NCBI GenBank assembly: GCA_963812415.1
Contig: CAWEVH010000043.1
Coordinates: 1 to 64,000 of the forward strand
Length of the DNA: 64,000 bases
Direction of reading: 5' to 3'
Source of the DNA: JACVRW01 sp963812415
GTDB lineage: Bacteria; Actinomycetota; Thermoleophilia; Solirubrobacterales; Thermoleophilaceae
Shown here: positions 8,078 through 17,086 of the stretch, one piece after another
Layout of the letters: every line of letters begins with the position of its first letter
Numbering within the stretch: position 1 is the stretch's first letter
Translations under genes and position numbers: made by a program
Notes under the pieces: generated by a model
The model's database searches: none
What the model was told of the DNA's origin: nothing
The model's input: the letters and a program-made list of their open reading frames with translations, nothing else

Positions 8078-8446
8078 CTAGTGCCCCCAGCCCTCCGCCA
8101 TCGCGTGGCGGACCGTGTCCTCGCCGCTCTCGCCGGTGCGGATCCGGATCGCCTGCTCGATGTCGTAGACGAACACGCGACCGTCGCCGATCTCGCCTGT
8201 GTGGGCGCCGCTCACGATCGCCTCGACCACGCGCTCGGACACGCCGTCCGGGACCACCGACTCGACCTTGATCTTCGGCAGGAGCGAGATGTTCGCCCGC
8301 GAGCCGCGGTACTGCTCGGTGTAGCCCTTCTGGCGCCCGCAGCCGACCACGTCGCTCACGGTCAGGCCCGACACGCCCAGCTCGTCGAGCGAGTCCTGCA
8401 CGTCCTGCAACCGCTCGGGACGGATGATCGCCTCGATCTTCTTCAT
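8078..8446 (-). CDS. glnK: PII nitrogen-regulatory protein
   Basis: 122 residues, full length for PII. KKIEAIIRPERLQDVQDSL and the T-loop GRQKGYTEQYRGSRANISLL are diagnostic, as are the B-loop region TGEIGDGRVFVYDIEQAIRI and the RTGE motif. It should bind ATP/ADP and 2-oxoglutarate and gate the AmtB channel encoded 4 nt upstream. Residue 51, the tyrosine that is uridylylated or adenylylated in many PII proteins, is alanine here; Tyr46 is kept. Covalent control at position 51 is therefore not possible, leaving allosteric control. Confidence 0.95.
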   Translation of the reverse strand: MKKIEAIIRPERLQDVQDSLDELGVSGLTVSDVVGCGRQKGYTEQYRGSRANISLLPKIKVESVVPDGVSERVVEAIVSGAHTGEIGDGRVFVYDIEQAIRIRTGESGEDTVRHAMAEGWGH

Positions 8447-8450
8447 CTGC

Positions 8451-9821
8451 CTAGCCCTCCTGGGTCCGCGCCGAGAGCTGCAACGCAGGCGCGCCGGCGC
8501 GCGCGCCGGGTGTGTTCGGTGGGTGGTACTCGGATCCTGGCACGGGCATGAACTGCTCGGGGTAGCCCCACATGCCGTGCTCGACGATGTCGAGTCCGCG
8601 CCGCTCCTGCTCGGCGCTCACACGCAGTCCGTAGGTCTGCTTGATGAGGTAGAAGACGAGCATCGAGACCGCGAACACCGAGACGAACGCCGCGGTCACG
8701 CCGAGCGCCTGCACGCCGAGCTGCTCGAACGAGCCGGTGTAGAAGAGGCCGCCCTCGCCGATCGCGTTGTACTCGGCCAGCCGCGGCGCCGTGAACAGGC
8801 CGCACGCGAGCGTTCCCCAGATCCCCGCCACGCCGTGGGCGGAGAGCGCGCCGAGCGGGTCGTCGATCAGCTTGTCGATGGCGATGATGCAGGTCACGAC
8901 GAGCAGGCCCGCCACCAGCCCGATCGGCACGGCCGCCCAGTAGTCGACGTAGCCGCTCGGAGCCGTGATCGCCACCAGGCCGGCGATCGCGCCGTTCCCG
9001 ATCATGCCGATGTCGTAGGTCTTCGTGAGCGCGTAGCTGGTACCCATGGCACCGAGCACGCCCCCCGCGGCGCCGATCACGGTGACGATCGCCACCTCGG
9101 CGAAGCGGCCGTCGGCCACGCTCAGGGTCGAGCCGGCGTTGAAGCCGAACCAGCCGAAGAACAGGATCAGCACGCCGAGCCCCATCAGCGGCATCGAGTG
9201 CCCGGGGATCACGTTCGGGCTGCCGTCCTTGCCGTACTTGCCCTGACGCGGGCCGAGCAGCAGCAGGGCCGCGAGCGCTCCGGTGGCGCCCATCAGGTGG
9301 ATAACCGTCGAGCCGGCGAAGTCCTGCATGCCGAAACTCGCCTGGAGCCAGCCGCCGCCGAAGATCCAGTGGCTGATCACGGGGTAGATGAGCGACGCGA
9401 ACACCACCGCGTAGATCAGGTAGGCGCCGAACTTGATGCGTTCGATCGTGGTGCCCCAGACGATCGCCAGCGACACCGCGCAGAACGCGAACTGGAAGAA
9501 GAACTTGGCGGGCACCGCCGCGCTGGAGAACTCCATCGCCGGGAACGCGCTCTGCGCGGTGGTGCCGAGGAAGGTTCCCTCGGTCCCCGCGAACCAGCCG
9601 GCGCCGCCGAAGGCGAGCGCGAACCCGACCGCCCAGTAGCACAGCGCCGCGATCGACAGGTTGGCGATCACCTTCGCGACCACCGTCCCGGCGTTCTTCA
9701 TGCGCGAGAAGCCGACCTCGAGCAGCAGGAAGCCGGCCTGCATGAAGAACACGAGTATGCCGGCGACCACCACCCAGAGGGTGTCGATCCGGCTGAGGGC
9801 GTCGTTGAGCGTGGGTTCCAT
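8451..9821 (-). CDS. amtB: Ammonium transporter
   Basis: 456 residues with eleven hydrophobic segments expected for Amt/Rh channels. The twin pore histidines lie in STVIHLMGATGALAALLLLG and LSAHGVAGIWGTLACGLF. SIAALCYWAVGFALAFGG and the conserved FGWFGFNAGSTL segment are also typical. It moves ammonium across the cytoplasmic membrane and is blocked by PII under nitrogen excess. It is the first gene of an amtB-glnK pair separated by 4 nt. The cytosolic tail (about residues 405-456) is proline-rich and longer than in E. coli. Confidence 0.95.
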   Translation of the reverse strand: MEPTLNDALSRIDTLWVVVAGILVFFMQAGFLLLEVGFSRMKNAGTVVAKVIANLSIAALCYWAVGFALAFGGAGWFAGTEGTFLGTTAQSAFPAMEFSSAAVPAKFFFQFAFCAVSLAIVWGTTIERIKFGAYLIYAVVFASLIYPVISHWIFGGGWLQASFGMQDFAGSTVIHLMGATGALAALLLLGPRQGKYGKDGSPNVIPGHSMPLMGLGVLILFFGWFGFNAGSTLSVADGRFAEVAIVTVIGAAGGVLGAMGTSYALTKTYDIGMIGNGAIAGLVAITAPSGYVDYWAAVPIGLVAGLLVVTCIIAIDKLIDDPLGALSAHGVAGIWGTLACGLFTAPRLAEYNAIGEGGLFYTGSFEQLGVQALGVTAAFVSVFAVSMLVFYLIKQTYGLRVSAEQERRGLDIVEHGMWGYPEQFMPVPGSEYHPPNTPGARAGAPALQLSARTQEG

Positions 9822-9912
9822 GCCTGGATGCTCGAAGAGCGGCGCCGGCGCGTCTTTCTCCCGCTGTACAGAATTGGAAGGGCCGGCTTGTACGAGCGGA
9901 GAGGCGCTGCCC

Positions 9913-10362
9913 TCAGCCGAGCGGGACGACGCGCGCCCGGATGCAGTCGCAGAGCCGCTTGGGATCGACCTCGAACAGGCTGTGAGGGTCGCCCGCCGCG
10001 GCCCAGACGCGCTCGTGGTCGAGCAGCGCCTCGTCGAACAGCACCGGCAGGTCGTGCCCGAACGGCGGCACGCCGCCGATCGCGAAACCGGTGGCGGCCC
10101 GGACCTCGTCAGCTGCTGCCTGGCGCACCTCCGCCACGTCGAGCGCGTCCGCGAGCTTGTCCGGATCGATCCGATGGCGTCCGGACGCCACGCAGACCAC
10201 CGGATCGCCGTCGGCCACGAACACGATCGACTTCGCGATCTCGGCCTCGTCGCAGCCCATCGCCAGCGCGGCGTCCTTCACCGTCCGCGTCGAAGCCTCG
10301 AGCCGTTGGACGTGTACCTCGAGCCCGAGATCACGGGCGCACTCGGCAAGCCGGTCCCTCAC
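9913..10362 (-). CDS. YbaK/ProX-type aminoacyl-tRNA deacylase
   Basis: 149 residues, the size of a single YbaK/EbsC domain. EIAKSIVFVADGDPVVCVAS holds the conserved K-S-x-V/L-x-x block (catalytic Lys), and ATGFAIGGVPPFGHDLPVLFDEAL is the family's G-x-x-x-G-G-V-x-P-F/I-G signature. These enzymes hydrolyse mischarged Cys-tRNAPro or Ala-tRNAPro in trans. The GTG start shares GTGA with the TGA stop of the upstream acyltransferase gene, so translation is probably coupled. Confidence 0.8.
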   Translation of the reverse strand: MRDRLAECARDLGLEVHVQRLEASTRTVKDAALAMGCDEAEIAKSIVFVADGDPVVCVASGRHRIDPDKLADALDVAEVRQAAADEVRAATGFAIGGVPPFGHDLPVLFDEALLDHERVWAAAGDPHSLFEVDPKRLCDCIRARVVPLG

Positions 10363-11792
10363 GTCCGGACCGGGTCCCCCGAGGTCTCGGGGACGGCGCT
10401 CAGCTCGACACCCGCCTCGGCGGCCAGCTCCGCCAGCGACTCGGCAACGTCGGTGGCGAAGTCGTCGAGGTCCCACATCGTGTCGAAGTCGCCCACGAGG
10501 CCGAAGTTGATCTTGCCGGCGTAGGAGAGCAGCGCAATGCCGAGGCCCTGGTTCTTGGCGAGCGGCACCATCGGGAACGGATCGGTCATCCGGCGGCCGG
10601 CCAGGTAGAGCGGGAACTGCGGGCCGGGGACGTTCGTGACCACGACGTTGAAGAAGCGCTGACGGGACATGAGCCGCGATGCCTGGCCCATCACCGTGGG
10701 GGGCGCGAAGCCGGACAGCTCGGTGAGCACCTGTGCTCCCACCGCCTGGCCGCCCGACTTCAGGCCCTTCAGCTCCTCGCGCAGGATGTCGAGCCGCGCG
10801 ACCGGGTCCTGGCACCACACCGGCAGCGGGGCCATCAGGGCCGCCACGCGGTTGCCGAGCGCCCCGCGCTCCACGTCCGCGCGCACGCTCACCGGGACCA
10901 TCGCCTTGAGCTCGAGCCCGTCGGTGTTCTGGCCGCGCCGGCGCAGGTGCTTGCCGAGCGCCCCGGCCACCGTGGCGAGCACCACGTCGTTGACCGTCCC
11001 GCCGAGCTCGTCCTTGATCGCCTTGATGTCGCCCAGGTTGGCGCGCACCCAGGTGAAGCGACGGTGGGGGCCGATCGACTGGTTGTAGGGGCTGGCGGGC
11101 GCGGGGTTGAGCCCGGCCCAGGCCATGGCTCCGACCCCAACTGCGGCGTCGCGCGCACCCGCGACAATGCGGCGCGGGCCGCGGAACACGGCGCGGATCG
11201 AGCGCGCGACCTCGCCCGGCAGCGTGGCCCGCTCGACGAGCGCCTCGCCGAGCAACTGCGCGCTCGAGGGAAGCGGCCGCGGCAGCCAGCGGCCACCCGG
11301 GTCGGGCGGCGCCGCCGGCTCGGGCGAGGTGTCGAACAGCACCGAGATGATGTCGACGCCGGAGATGCCGTCCACGAGGGCGTGATGGGTCTTCGAAAGC
11401 ATCGCGAACTGGCCGTCCGCCAGGCCCTCGACGAGCCACACCTCCCAGAGCGGCTTGTCGCGATCGAGCTGCTGGGAGAACACGCGCCCGGCGAGCGCCT
11501 TCAGCTGGTCCTCGGAGCCTGGGGAGGGGAGCGCCGTCGAGCGCACGTGGTAGCGCAGGTTCAGGTGCGGGTCGTCGACCCACTTGGGCCGTCCCTGCCC
11601 GAGCGGGACGAACGCGAGCCGCTGGCGGTAGCGCGGAACGAGCGAGAGGCGGCTCTCGATCGCATCCACCAGCTCGTCGTAGGGGGGCGGCGGCCCCTCG
11701 AACAGCATCACGGAGGCGACGTGCATGTGCGAGCAGCCGTCCTCGAGATGGAGGAAGGATGCGTCGAGGCCAGTCAGGCGATCCGAGGACAT
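10359..11792 (-). CDS. Wax ester synthase/diacylglycerol acyltransferase (WS/DGAT)
   Basis: 477 residues, the usual length. The catalytic motif KTHHALVDGISGVDI (HHxxxDG) is intact, and the N-terminus RLTGLDASFLHLEDG and the segment VVVTNVPGPQFPLYLAG are family hallmarks. It joins acyl-CoA to diacylglycerol or a fatty alcohol to make storage lipid on the inner face of the membrane. The ATG at 11792 lies 6 nt after TACGGT, indicating a leaderless transcript. An in-frame extension upstream runs through the dinB coding region and was ignored. Confidence 0.92.
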   Translation of the reverse strand: MSSDRLTGLDASFLHLEDGCSHMHVASVMLFEGPPPPYDELVDAIESRLSLVPRYRQRLAFVPLGQGRPKWVDDPHLNLRYHVRSTALPSPGSEDQLKALAGRVFSQQLDRDKPLWEVWLVEGLADGQFAMLSKTHHALVDGISGVDIISVLFDTSPEPAAPPDPGGRWLPRPLPSSAQLLGEALVERATLPGEVARSIRAVFRGPRRIVAGARDAAVGVGAMAWAGLNPAPASPYNQSIGPHRRFTWVRANLGDIKAIKDELGGTVNDVVLATVAGALGKHLRRRGQNTDGLELKAMVPVSVRADVERGALGNRVAALMAPLPVWCQDPVARLDILREELKGLKSGGQAVGAQVLTELSGFAPPTVMGQASRLMSRQRFFNVVVTNVPGPQFPLYLAGRRMTDPFPMVPLAKNQGLGIALLSYAGKINFGLVGDFDTMWDLDDFATDVAESLAELAAEAGVELSAVPETSGDPVRT

Positions 11793-11814
11793 GCGCTGAC
11801 CGTATCGCAGGGGC

Positions 11815-12897
11815 TCAGAGGGAGAGTGAAAGCTGTGTGTCCGGCGCGGGCCGGGCTCCCCGCGGACTCTCGTCGAGACCCGCGACCCGCACGCCGAGCA
11901 GGCGGACCGGCCGGCGCGGGTCGAGCGTCCTGAGCAGCTCGAGGGCCACGCCGAGCACGGTGTCGAGCTCGTTGACAGCGGTCTGGAGGCTGCGCGCCCG
12001 CGTGACGGTCGAGAAGTCGGAGAAGCGCACCTTGATCCCGACCGTGCGCCCGCGGGCGTCCTGGCGCGCGAGCGCGTCGCAGAGCTCGGCCGTGAGCCGC
12101 TCCAGCACCGGCTCGAGCTGCTCGAGCCCGTGGAGGTCGCGATCGAAGGTGGTCTCGCGCGACTCCGACTTGGCCGGCCGGGCGGTCTCGATCTCGCGCT
12201 CGTCCTCGAAGCGCGCGAGCGCACCGAGGTGCCGGCCGAGCCGCGCGCCGAACCAGCCCGCGAGCGTCTCGTCGGGGGTCGCGCCGAGCGCCCCGAGCGT
12301 GCTGATCCCCAGCGAGTCGAGCCGCTCGGCGGTCTTCGGGCCGATGCCCGGCACGAGCCGCGGCGAGGCGCCCGCAAAGCGCTCGCGGGCCTGCTCGGCG
12401 GTGAGCTCCAGGAAACCGTCAGGCTTCTCGGCGTCGCTCGCCACCTTGGCCACGAGCTTGCTGGGCCCGACGCCGATCGAGCAGGTGAGACCGGTGCCGG
12501 CTCGCACGGCCTCCTTCACCCGCCGGGCCGCGGCGCGGTAGCGCTCGATGCCGCTGAGGTCGAGGTACGCCTCGTCGAGCCCCACCGACTCGACGCGCTC
12601 CACGTGCGCGCGCAGCACCGCATGGACCTCGCGCGAGCGGGCGCGATAGAGCTCGAAGTCGGGCGGGATGAAGACCGCGTCCGGGCACAGCCGCCGCGCA
12701 CGCTCCGCCGGAGTGGCGGAGAAGATCCCGAACCTGCGCGCCTCGTAGCTCGCCGTGGTCACGACCGCCCGCGGCCCGCTGCCGGCGACCACGACCGGCC
12801 TGCCCACGAGCTCGGGACGGCGCTGCAGCTCGACGCTGACGTAGAACGCGTCCATGTCGAGATGTGCGTAGACGTGGGGAGCGCCAGCCAGCGTCAC
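11815..12897 (-). CDS. dinB: DNA polymerase IV (Y-family)
   Basis: 360 residues. Palm motifs HLDMDAFYVSVE and VESVGLDEAYLDLS supply the three catalytic acidic residues. LTCSIGVGPSKLVAKVASD and the helix-hairpin-helix LVPGIGPKTAERL are typical, and the C-terminus ends in QLSLSL, a beta-clamp binding motif. It carries out error-prone translesion synthesis. The GTG at 12897 lies 6 nt after TACTCT, a leaderless arrangement. No LexA-type SOS box was noticed immediately upstream. Confidence 0.95.
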   Translation of the reverse strand: MTLAGAPHVYAHLDMDAFYVSVELQRRPELVGRPVVVAGSGPRAVVTTASYEARRFGIFSATPAERARRLCPDAVFIPPDFELYRARSREVHAVLRAHVERVESVGLDEAYLDLSGIERYRAAARRVKEAVRAGTGLTCSIGVGPSKLVAKVASDAEKPDGFLELTAEQARERFAGASPRLVPGIGPKTAERLDSLGISTLGALGATPDETLAGWFGARLGRHLGALARFEDEREIETARPAKSESRETTFDRDLHGLEQLEPVLERLTAELCDALARQDARGRTVGIKVRFSDFSTVTRARSLQTAVNELDTVLGVALELLRTLDPRRPVRLLGVRVAGLDESPRGARPAPDTQLSLSL

Positions 12898-12974
12898 GCC
12901 ACCAGAGTACGTCTCGTGCTCGACGACTCCGCGCCCTAAGCGACGAGGACCGCGCTTTCACGCGGCCGGGGCGC

Positions 12975-13397
12975 TCAGAAGGCTGCGGCCGCGGCCGCGG
13001 CGACCGTCGTGTCCTGCTCGCCGTCGCCGCCGCTGACACCGACCGCGCCGACGACTTGGCCGTCGCGCTTGAGCGGGATGCCGCCGGCGAAGACCATCAC
13101 GCGGCCCTTGTTGGACTCCTGGATGCCGTAGAACTGGTCTCCGGGCTGGGACTGCGCGGCGAGGTCGGCCGTCGGCAAATCGAACGCCCTCGCCGTGAAC
13201 GCCTTGTTGATCGCGATGTCCACGCTGCCGATCCACGCTCCGTCCATGCGAACGTGAGAGACGAGGTTGCCGCCGGCGTCGACGACAGCGATGTTCTGAG
13301 GCTGCCCAATCTCGCGCGCGCAGTCCTCACCGGCCGCCATCACCCGGCGTGCGTCCTCGAGCGACACTGTTCCTTGCGAGGTCGTGGTGCTTGCCAT
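12975..13397 (-). CDS. GlcG/HbpS family protein
   Basis: 140 residues. LEDARRVMAAGEDCAREIGQ, IAVVDAGGNLVSHVRMDGAW and GGIPLKRDGQVVGAVGVSGG match the GlcG/HbpS domain (formerly DUF336), found in haem-binding HbpS and in small proteins near degradation genes. No signal peptide is seen, so it is probably cytosolic. The C-terminus is an alanine run (VAAAAAAAF). A good Shine-Dalgarno sequence (AAGGAGAG) precedes the ATG, unlike most neighbours, so the transcript has a leader. Confidence 0.8.
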   Translation of the reverse strand: MASTTTSQGTVSLEDARRVMAAGEDCAREIGQPQNIAVVDAGGNLVSHVRMDGAWIGSVDIAINKAFTARAFDLPTADLAAQSQPGDQFYGIQESNKGRVMVFAGGIPLKRDGQVVGAVGVSGGDGEQDTTVAAAAAAAF

Positions 13398-13676
13398 CGA
13401 CGGTTCTCTCCTTGTCTCGTGCCAGGGCGGTCAGCGCGGCCGACCCCTGTCCGGGTGCTAATACCCGTGCGGGGCGGCGGTAGTCCGAGCATTCGCAGCC
13501 GCGTTCGGTATCGCGCCCGTTAGGCCAGACCTCGCAGCGTCGCCGAGTCGGCGGCTCGGACGGTGCGCGCCGTGATGACCGTTTGACGCGTTCCGCGCCA
13601 CTGCTCCAGCGCCCTCGCGTGGCAGGAACCGCGGGCGGTTGAATACCTCTGGTGGCGGCGATCTGACCGAAACGGC

Positions 13677-14017
13677 TCAGCCCGGTCCGCCGCCGAATCC
13701 CACCTCGTTGCCGTCGGCGTCGCGGTAGGTGATCTTGCGCACGCCGTTGGAGTACGTCCGCGCTCGGCGGGCTCGATGCCGCGCGCTGCGATCTCGGCCA
13801 CCAGGGGGTCGAGGTCGTCGACGAAGAGGGTCTGGACCGAGTGACCGGCGCGCTTGGCGTCCTCCACGATGTACACGGCGCGGTGCTCTGCGAGCTCCCA
13901 GACGGCCTCGGTTGCGTGCGGGAGGAAGGACGGCTCCGAGCCGAGCAGACGCTCGTACCAGGGCAGCGCCGCCTGGTAGTCGCTGACGCAGATGCCGGCG
14001 AACAGGTGGAGCGCCAC
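13677..14017 (-). CDS. VOC/glyoxalase-fold protein (frameshifted)
   Basis: A short vicinal-oxygen-chelate protein. LHLFAGICVSDYQAALPWYE is the typical first beta-alpha unit and VEDAKRAGHSVQTLFVDD follows. A one-base frameshift near 13757-13766 separates IEPAERG from the conserved tail TYSNGVRKITYRDADGNEVG, after which a stop at 13677 ends the gene. With the shift corrected the length (about 113 residues) is normal for a single VOC module. The GTG start lies 7 nt after the upstream SDR stop, so the two genes are probably co-transcribed. Function unknown. Confidence 0.65.
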
Positions 14018-14024
14018 GAGGCGG

Positions 14025-14717
14025 TCAGCTGCCCTGGTGGATCGGCCGCACAAGGATCTCGTTCACGTCCACGTGCGGCGGCTGGGTCATGGCGAACAGC
14101 ACGGCGCGCGCGACGTCGTCCGCCTCGAGGGCGTTCGAGACGCGGTTCTCGAAGAACGGGGTGTCGACCATGCCCGGCTCGATCAGCGTGACCTTGATGT
14201 CGGTGTCCGAGACCTCCTGGCGGAGCGCCTCGCCCATCGCCGTTACCGCGAACTTCGTGCAGGAGTAGAGCGAGCCGGGCAGGGCGCGGCGGCCGGCGAT
14301 CGAGCTCGTGAGGATCAGGTGGCCGCGGTTCTGGCGCCGGAAGTGGGGGAGGGAGGCCCGGATCGACAGCGCCGCGCCGAGGACGTTCGTGTCGATCATC
14401 GACTTCCAGTGCTCGACGGACTCCTCGAGGAAGCCGCGCTTGGCGCCGAAGCCGGCGTTCGCGAAGTAGGCGTCCAGGCGGCCGTAGGTCTCGAGCGCGG
14501 CGGCCACGAGCGCCTGCTGGTCCTCCCAGCTCGTCACGTCGCAGCGCACCGCCAGCGCCTTCTCCTCGCCGCCGAGCTCGTCCGCGAGCTTGGCGAGGGC
14601 GTCCTCCGAGCGAGCGGCGAGCACCACCCGGTTGCCGAACTCGATCGCGCGGCGTGCAGTTGCGGCGCCGATGCCGGAGCTGGCCCCGGTGATCAGCAGT
14701 ACTGGTTCGTCTGCCAT
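14025..14717 (-). CDS. Short-chain dehydrogenase/reductase
   Basis: 230 residues. The Rossmann motif LLITGASSGIGAATARRA, the NAG motif (DAYFANAGFG) and the catalytic Ser, Tyr and Lys (LTSSIAGRR, LYSCTKFA) are all present. This is a classical NAD(P)-dependent SDR close to the YdfG/serine-dehydrogenase-like group; the substrate is unknown. It is divergent from the lipocalin-like gene at 14748 and upstream of the VOC gene. Confidence 0.88.
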   Translation of the reverse strand: MADEPVLLITGASSGIGAATARRAIEFGNRVVLAARSEDALAKLADELGGEEKALAVRCDVTSWEDQQALVAAALETYGRLDAYFANAGFGAKRGFLEESVEHWKSMIDTNVLGAALSIRASLPHFRRQNRGHLILTSSIAGRRALPGSLYSCTKFAVTAMGEALRQEVSDTDIKVTLIEPGMVDTPFFENRVSNALEADDVARAVLFAMTQPPHVDVNEILVRPIHQGS

Positions 14718-14747
14718 CCCGGGGTTCTACCAATAGCCTCCGCTCAG

Positions 14748-15716
14748 GTGAGCGCCGTGGATCCCACCCAGGCCCGCTTCGGCGCGGTCCCGGACAAGGC
14801 CGGCCACTACGAGAGCTTCTACCTGAAGCTCTGCCATCCGTACGAGCTGCTCGGCGCCTGGGTGCGCTACACGGTGCACAAGCGCCCGGGGGCGCCGCCC
14901 ACGGGCTCGCTCTGGTTCACGCTCTTCGAGCCCGACGGCCCGCGCGCGGCCAAGGTCACCGTGGCCGCGCCGCGAGCCTCCGCGGACGACTGGCTCACGA
15001 TCGGCGATGCGCGCATCGGCGAGGGCTCGGCGATCGGCGCGATCGCCGGCGAGGTCGGCTGGGAGCTCGCGTTCGAGACGGGGGAGGGGCCGCTCCTCCA
15101 CCTGCCGCGCTCCTGGATGTACAGCGGCCGACTGCCGCGCACCAAGCTGCTCTCCCCGGCCCCCGCGGCGCGCTTCGACGGCGCGCTGTCGGTCGACGGG
15201 CGCGAGATCCCGGTCGAGGGCTGGCGGGGCATGGCGGGCCACAACTGGGGTGCGCAGCACGCCGAGCGCTGGATCTGGCTACACGGGCTGACCGCCGACG
15301 GCGACTGGCTCGACGCGGCGCTCGGCAAGGTCAAGCTGGGGCCGGTGACCACCCCGTGGGTGGCGAGCGGCGCGCTCAGCCTCGCCGGCGATCGCCACCG
15401 GCTCGGCGGCCCGGGGCGGAAGGTCGACGTCGACGAGTCTCCCGACTCCTGCGCCTTCGTCCTCGGCGGCAAGGGGCTGCGCGTGCGCGGCACCGTCTCG
15501 GCCCCGCGCGAGCGCTTCGTCGGCTGGACCTACGCGGATCCCGACGGCTCCGAGCACCACACGGTGAACTGCTCGATCGCGGACATGCGCCTGACCGTGG
15601 AGGGCCCGCGCGGCGGGCGCAGCTGGGAGCTCGACGTGCCCGGCGGCGCCACCTACGAGCTCGGCATGCGCGAGCGCGACCACGGGATGGCGATCCAGCC
15701 GCATCCCGACGGATGA
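14748..15716 (+). CDS. AttH/CrtC-like lipocalin-fold protein
   Basis: 322 residues without a signal peptide. The segment GMAGHNWGAQHAERWIWLHG resembles the GHxWG...W.W motif of AttH/CrtC (carotenoid 1,2-hydratase) and tocopherol-cyclase-like lipocalin pairs. LWFTLFEPDG near the N-terminus and the many alternating strands fit that fold. The substrate is probably hydrophobic, but no catalytic assignment is possible. The start was chosen as the GTG 8 nt after TAGCCT. The stop overlaps the next ATG (ATGA), so the SRPBCC gene is translationally coupled. Confidence 0.55.
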   Translation: MSAVDPTQARFGAVPDKAGHYESFYLKLCHPYELLGAWVRYTVHKRPGAPPTGSLWFTLFEPDGPRAAKVTVAAPRASADDWLTIGDARIGEGSAIGAIAGEVGWELAFETGEGPLLHLPRSWMYSGRLPRTKLLSPAPAARFDGALSVDGREIPVEGWRGMAGHNWGAQHAERWIWLHGLTADGDWLDAALGKVKLGPVTTPWVASGALSLAGDRHRLGGPGRKVDVDESPDSCAFVLGGKGLRVRGTVSAPRERFVGWTYADPDGSEHHTVNCSIADMRLTVEGPRGGRSWELDVPGGATYELGMRERDHGMAIQPHPDG

Positions 15717-16162
15717 AGGCGGCGGCGGAGGTGATCGTGGAGCGCCCGCTCGAGACGGTCTGGCGCTGGGCGTCCGACCCGCGCAACTGGGAGAACTGGC
15801 TCGACGGCGTGCACGACGTGGAGCTGCGCGGTCGCCTCGAGGAGGGCGCGCGGCTCACGAGCAAGTACGACTACGCCGGCGCCGTGCACGACATCGAATA
15901 CGAGATCGTCGAGCGCCGGCCGACGCGCCGGCAGGTCGTTCGCACGGTGAGCGGGCCGTTCCCGTTCGAGGGCACCCTCGAGCTCGCCGAGGCGCCGGAG
16001 GGCACGCGCGTGCGCCAGACGATCGACGCCGGCTCCGACAGCCCGCTCACGACGGTCCTCTTCGCGCTCGGCGGCCCGTTCCTGCGGCGCAGCATGCGCC
16101 GCCGCATCCACTCACAGCTCGAGCGCATGCGCGAGGCGATCGAGCTGACCGGCGCGAACTGA
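15713..16162 (+). CDS. SRPBCC (START-like) family protein
   Basis: 149 residues, single-domain. EVIVERPLETVWRWASDPRN with NWENWLDGVHDVELRG is the START/polyketide-cyclase-like N-terminal pattern, and the C-terminal helix (SQLERMREAIEL) closes the ligand cavity. Such proteins bind hydrophobic ligands. Coupling to the lipocalin-like gene by a 4-nt overlap suggests both act on the same lipid or isoprenoid compound; this is inference. Confidence 0.75.
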   Translation: MKAAAEVIVERPLETVWRWASDPRNWENWLDGVHDVELRGRLEEGARLTSKYDYAGAVHDIEYEIVERRPTRRQVVRTVSGPFPFEGTLELAEAPEGTRVRQTIDAGSDSPLTTVLFALGGPFLRRSMRRRIHSQLERMREAIELTGAN

Positions 16163-16205
16163 GCCCCGGCTCCTGTCGTGGCTTGCCGCTGGTGTGGGTG
16201 TTCTC

Positions 16206-16211
16206 TAGTGT
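16206..16211 (+). promoter_or_regulatory. Leaderless-type -10 box (TAGTGT)
   Basis: TAGTGT stands 7 nt before the ATG at 16219, with no Shine-Dalgarno sequence between. Confidence 0.5.
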
Positions 16212-16218
16212 CGAGCTC

Positions 16219-17086
16219 ATGGCAGCCTCCGACAACAAGCGGAATGCCATCGAGGTCGCGGCGAGGCCGCTGCGGGAGCTGCTGCGGGAGGAGCACGACG
16301 AGATCGCCGCCGCCCAGCGCGCCCTGCGGCAGGCCGAGAAGGAGCACGATCGCGTGATCGAGCTGGCCGAACGCCAACTGCGGGCGGCCAGGACCGCCAA
16401 GCCGCTTGTCTGCCTACGGTCACCGCGTGATCCTCTATGCCGACTGTGTGAGCACCGCGGACGGAAACCACGACCTCACGCCGGACGTGAGGGCTCGGAT
16501 CGAGACTCGACCGGACGCGGGCCGCTTCCACCGTGGCGAGATGTTCCTTACGATCGAGGCGCCGACCTGGCGCCGCGAAGTTGTCTTCCCTCACCGAGAC
16601 GAGCGCAAGGTGCGCCGGCTGGCCGAGGAGATCGAGCTCGCCGCGCGCAACGTGGACGTGATCCGTGAGGCGGCTCGTGCCGAGACCGAGCAGACCGACC
16701 AGCACCTTGGGGAAGCGCTTGCCGACCGACGTGCGGTCCAGGAGACGCGCGCTTTGATCCACCAGCTGAGCGACCTCGTTCACGACGGGGAGGACGTGAT
16801 CGACATGGCGCCGGGGATCAGCGCCGGCCACGACGGCGTGATCGTCGCCACCGACCAACGACTGCTCTTCGTCTCGGTGCGGCGGACGCTCTCCTTCCCG
16901 TACGAGCAGATCTCCTCGGTGGAGCTCAAGGGGAAATGGTTCGGGGCACGCCTCGCGCTCTCGACATCCACGGGCAAGGGCGTCATCAGCGGGCTGGCGC
17001 CACGGCACGCGGCCGAGATCGCCGAGCTCGTCCGCGGTCACATCGGCGGGGAAGCGGCCCCCGTCTACATACCCCGGCGGGGACAC
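16219..17086 (+). CDS. Coiled-coil plus PH-like domain protein (frameshifted, 3' end unclear)
   Basis: The first 60 or so residues form a charged helix (REEHDEIAAAQRALRQAEKE). After a one-base frameshift near 16403 the frame continues with YGHRVILYADCVST, a helical middle part, and a bacterial PH-like segment: HDGVIVATDQRLLFVSVRR and FPYEQISSVELKG. The frame has no stop before the convergent transporter gene (its stop is at 17087), so the true end is unknown; a second shift would give a stop at 17134. Probably a cytosolic or membrane-associated protein of unknown role. Confidence 0.55.

Noticed and set aside
8424..11933. A 1169-residue open frame on the plus strand
   Set aside because: Antisense to amtB, the YbaK gene and the WS/DGAT gene, whose motifs are clear on the minus strand. 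Composition is that of a shadow frame.
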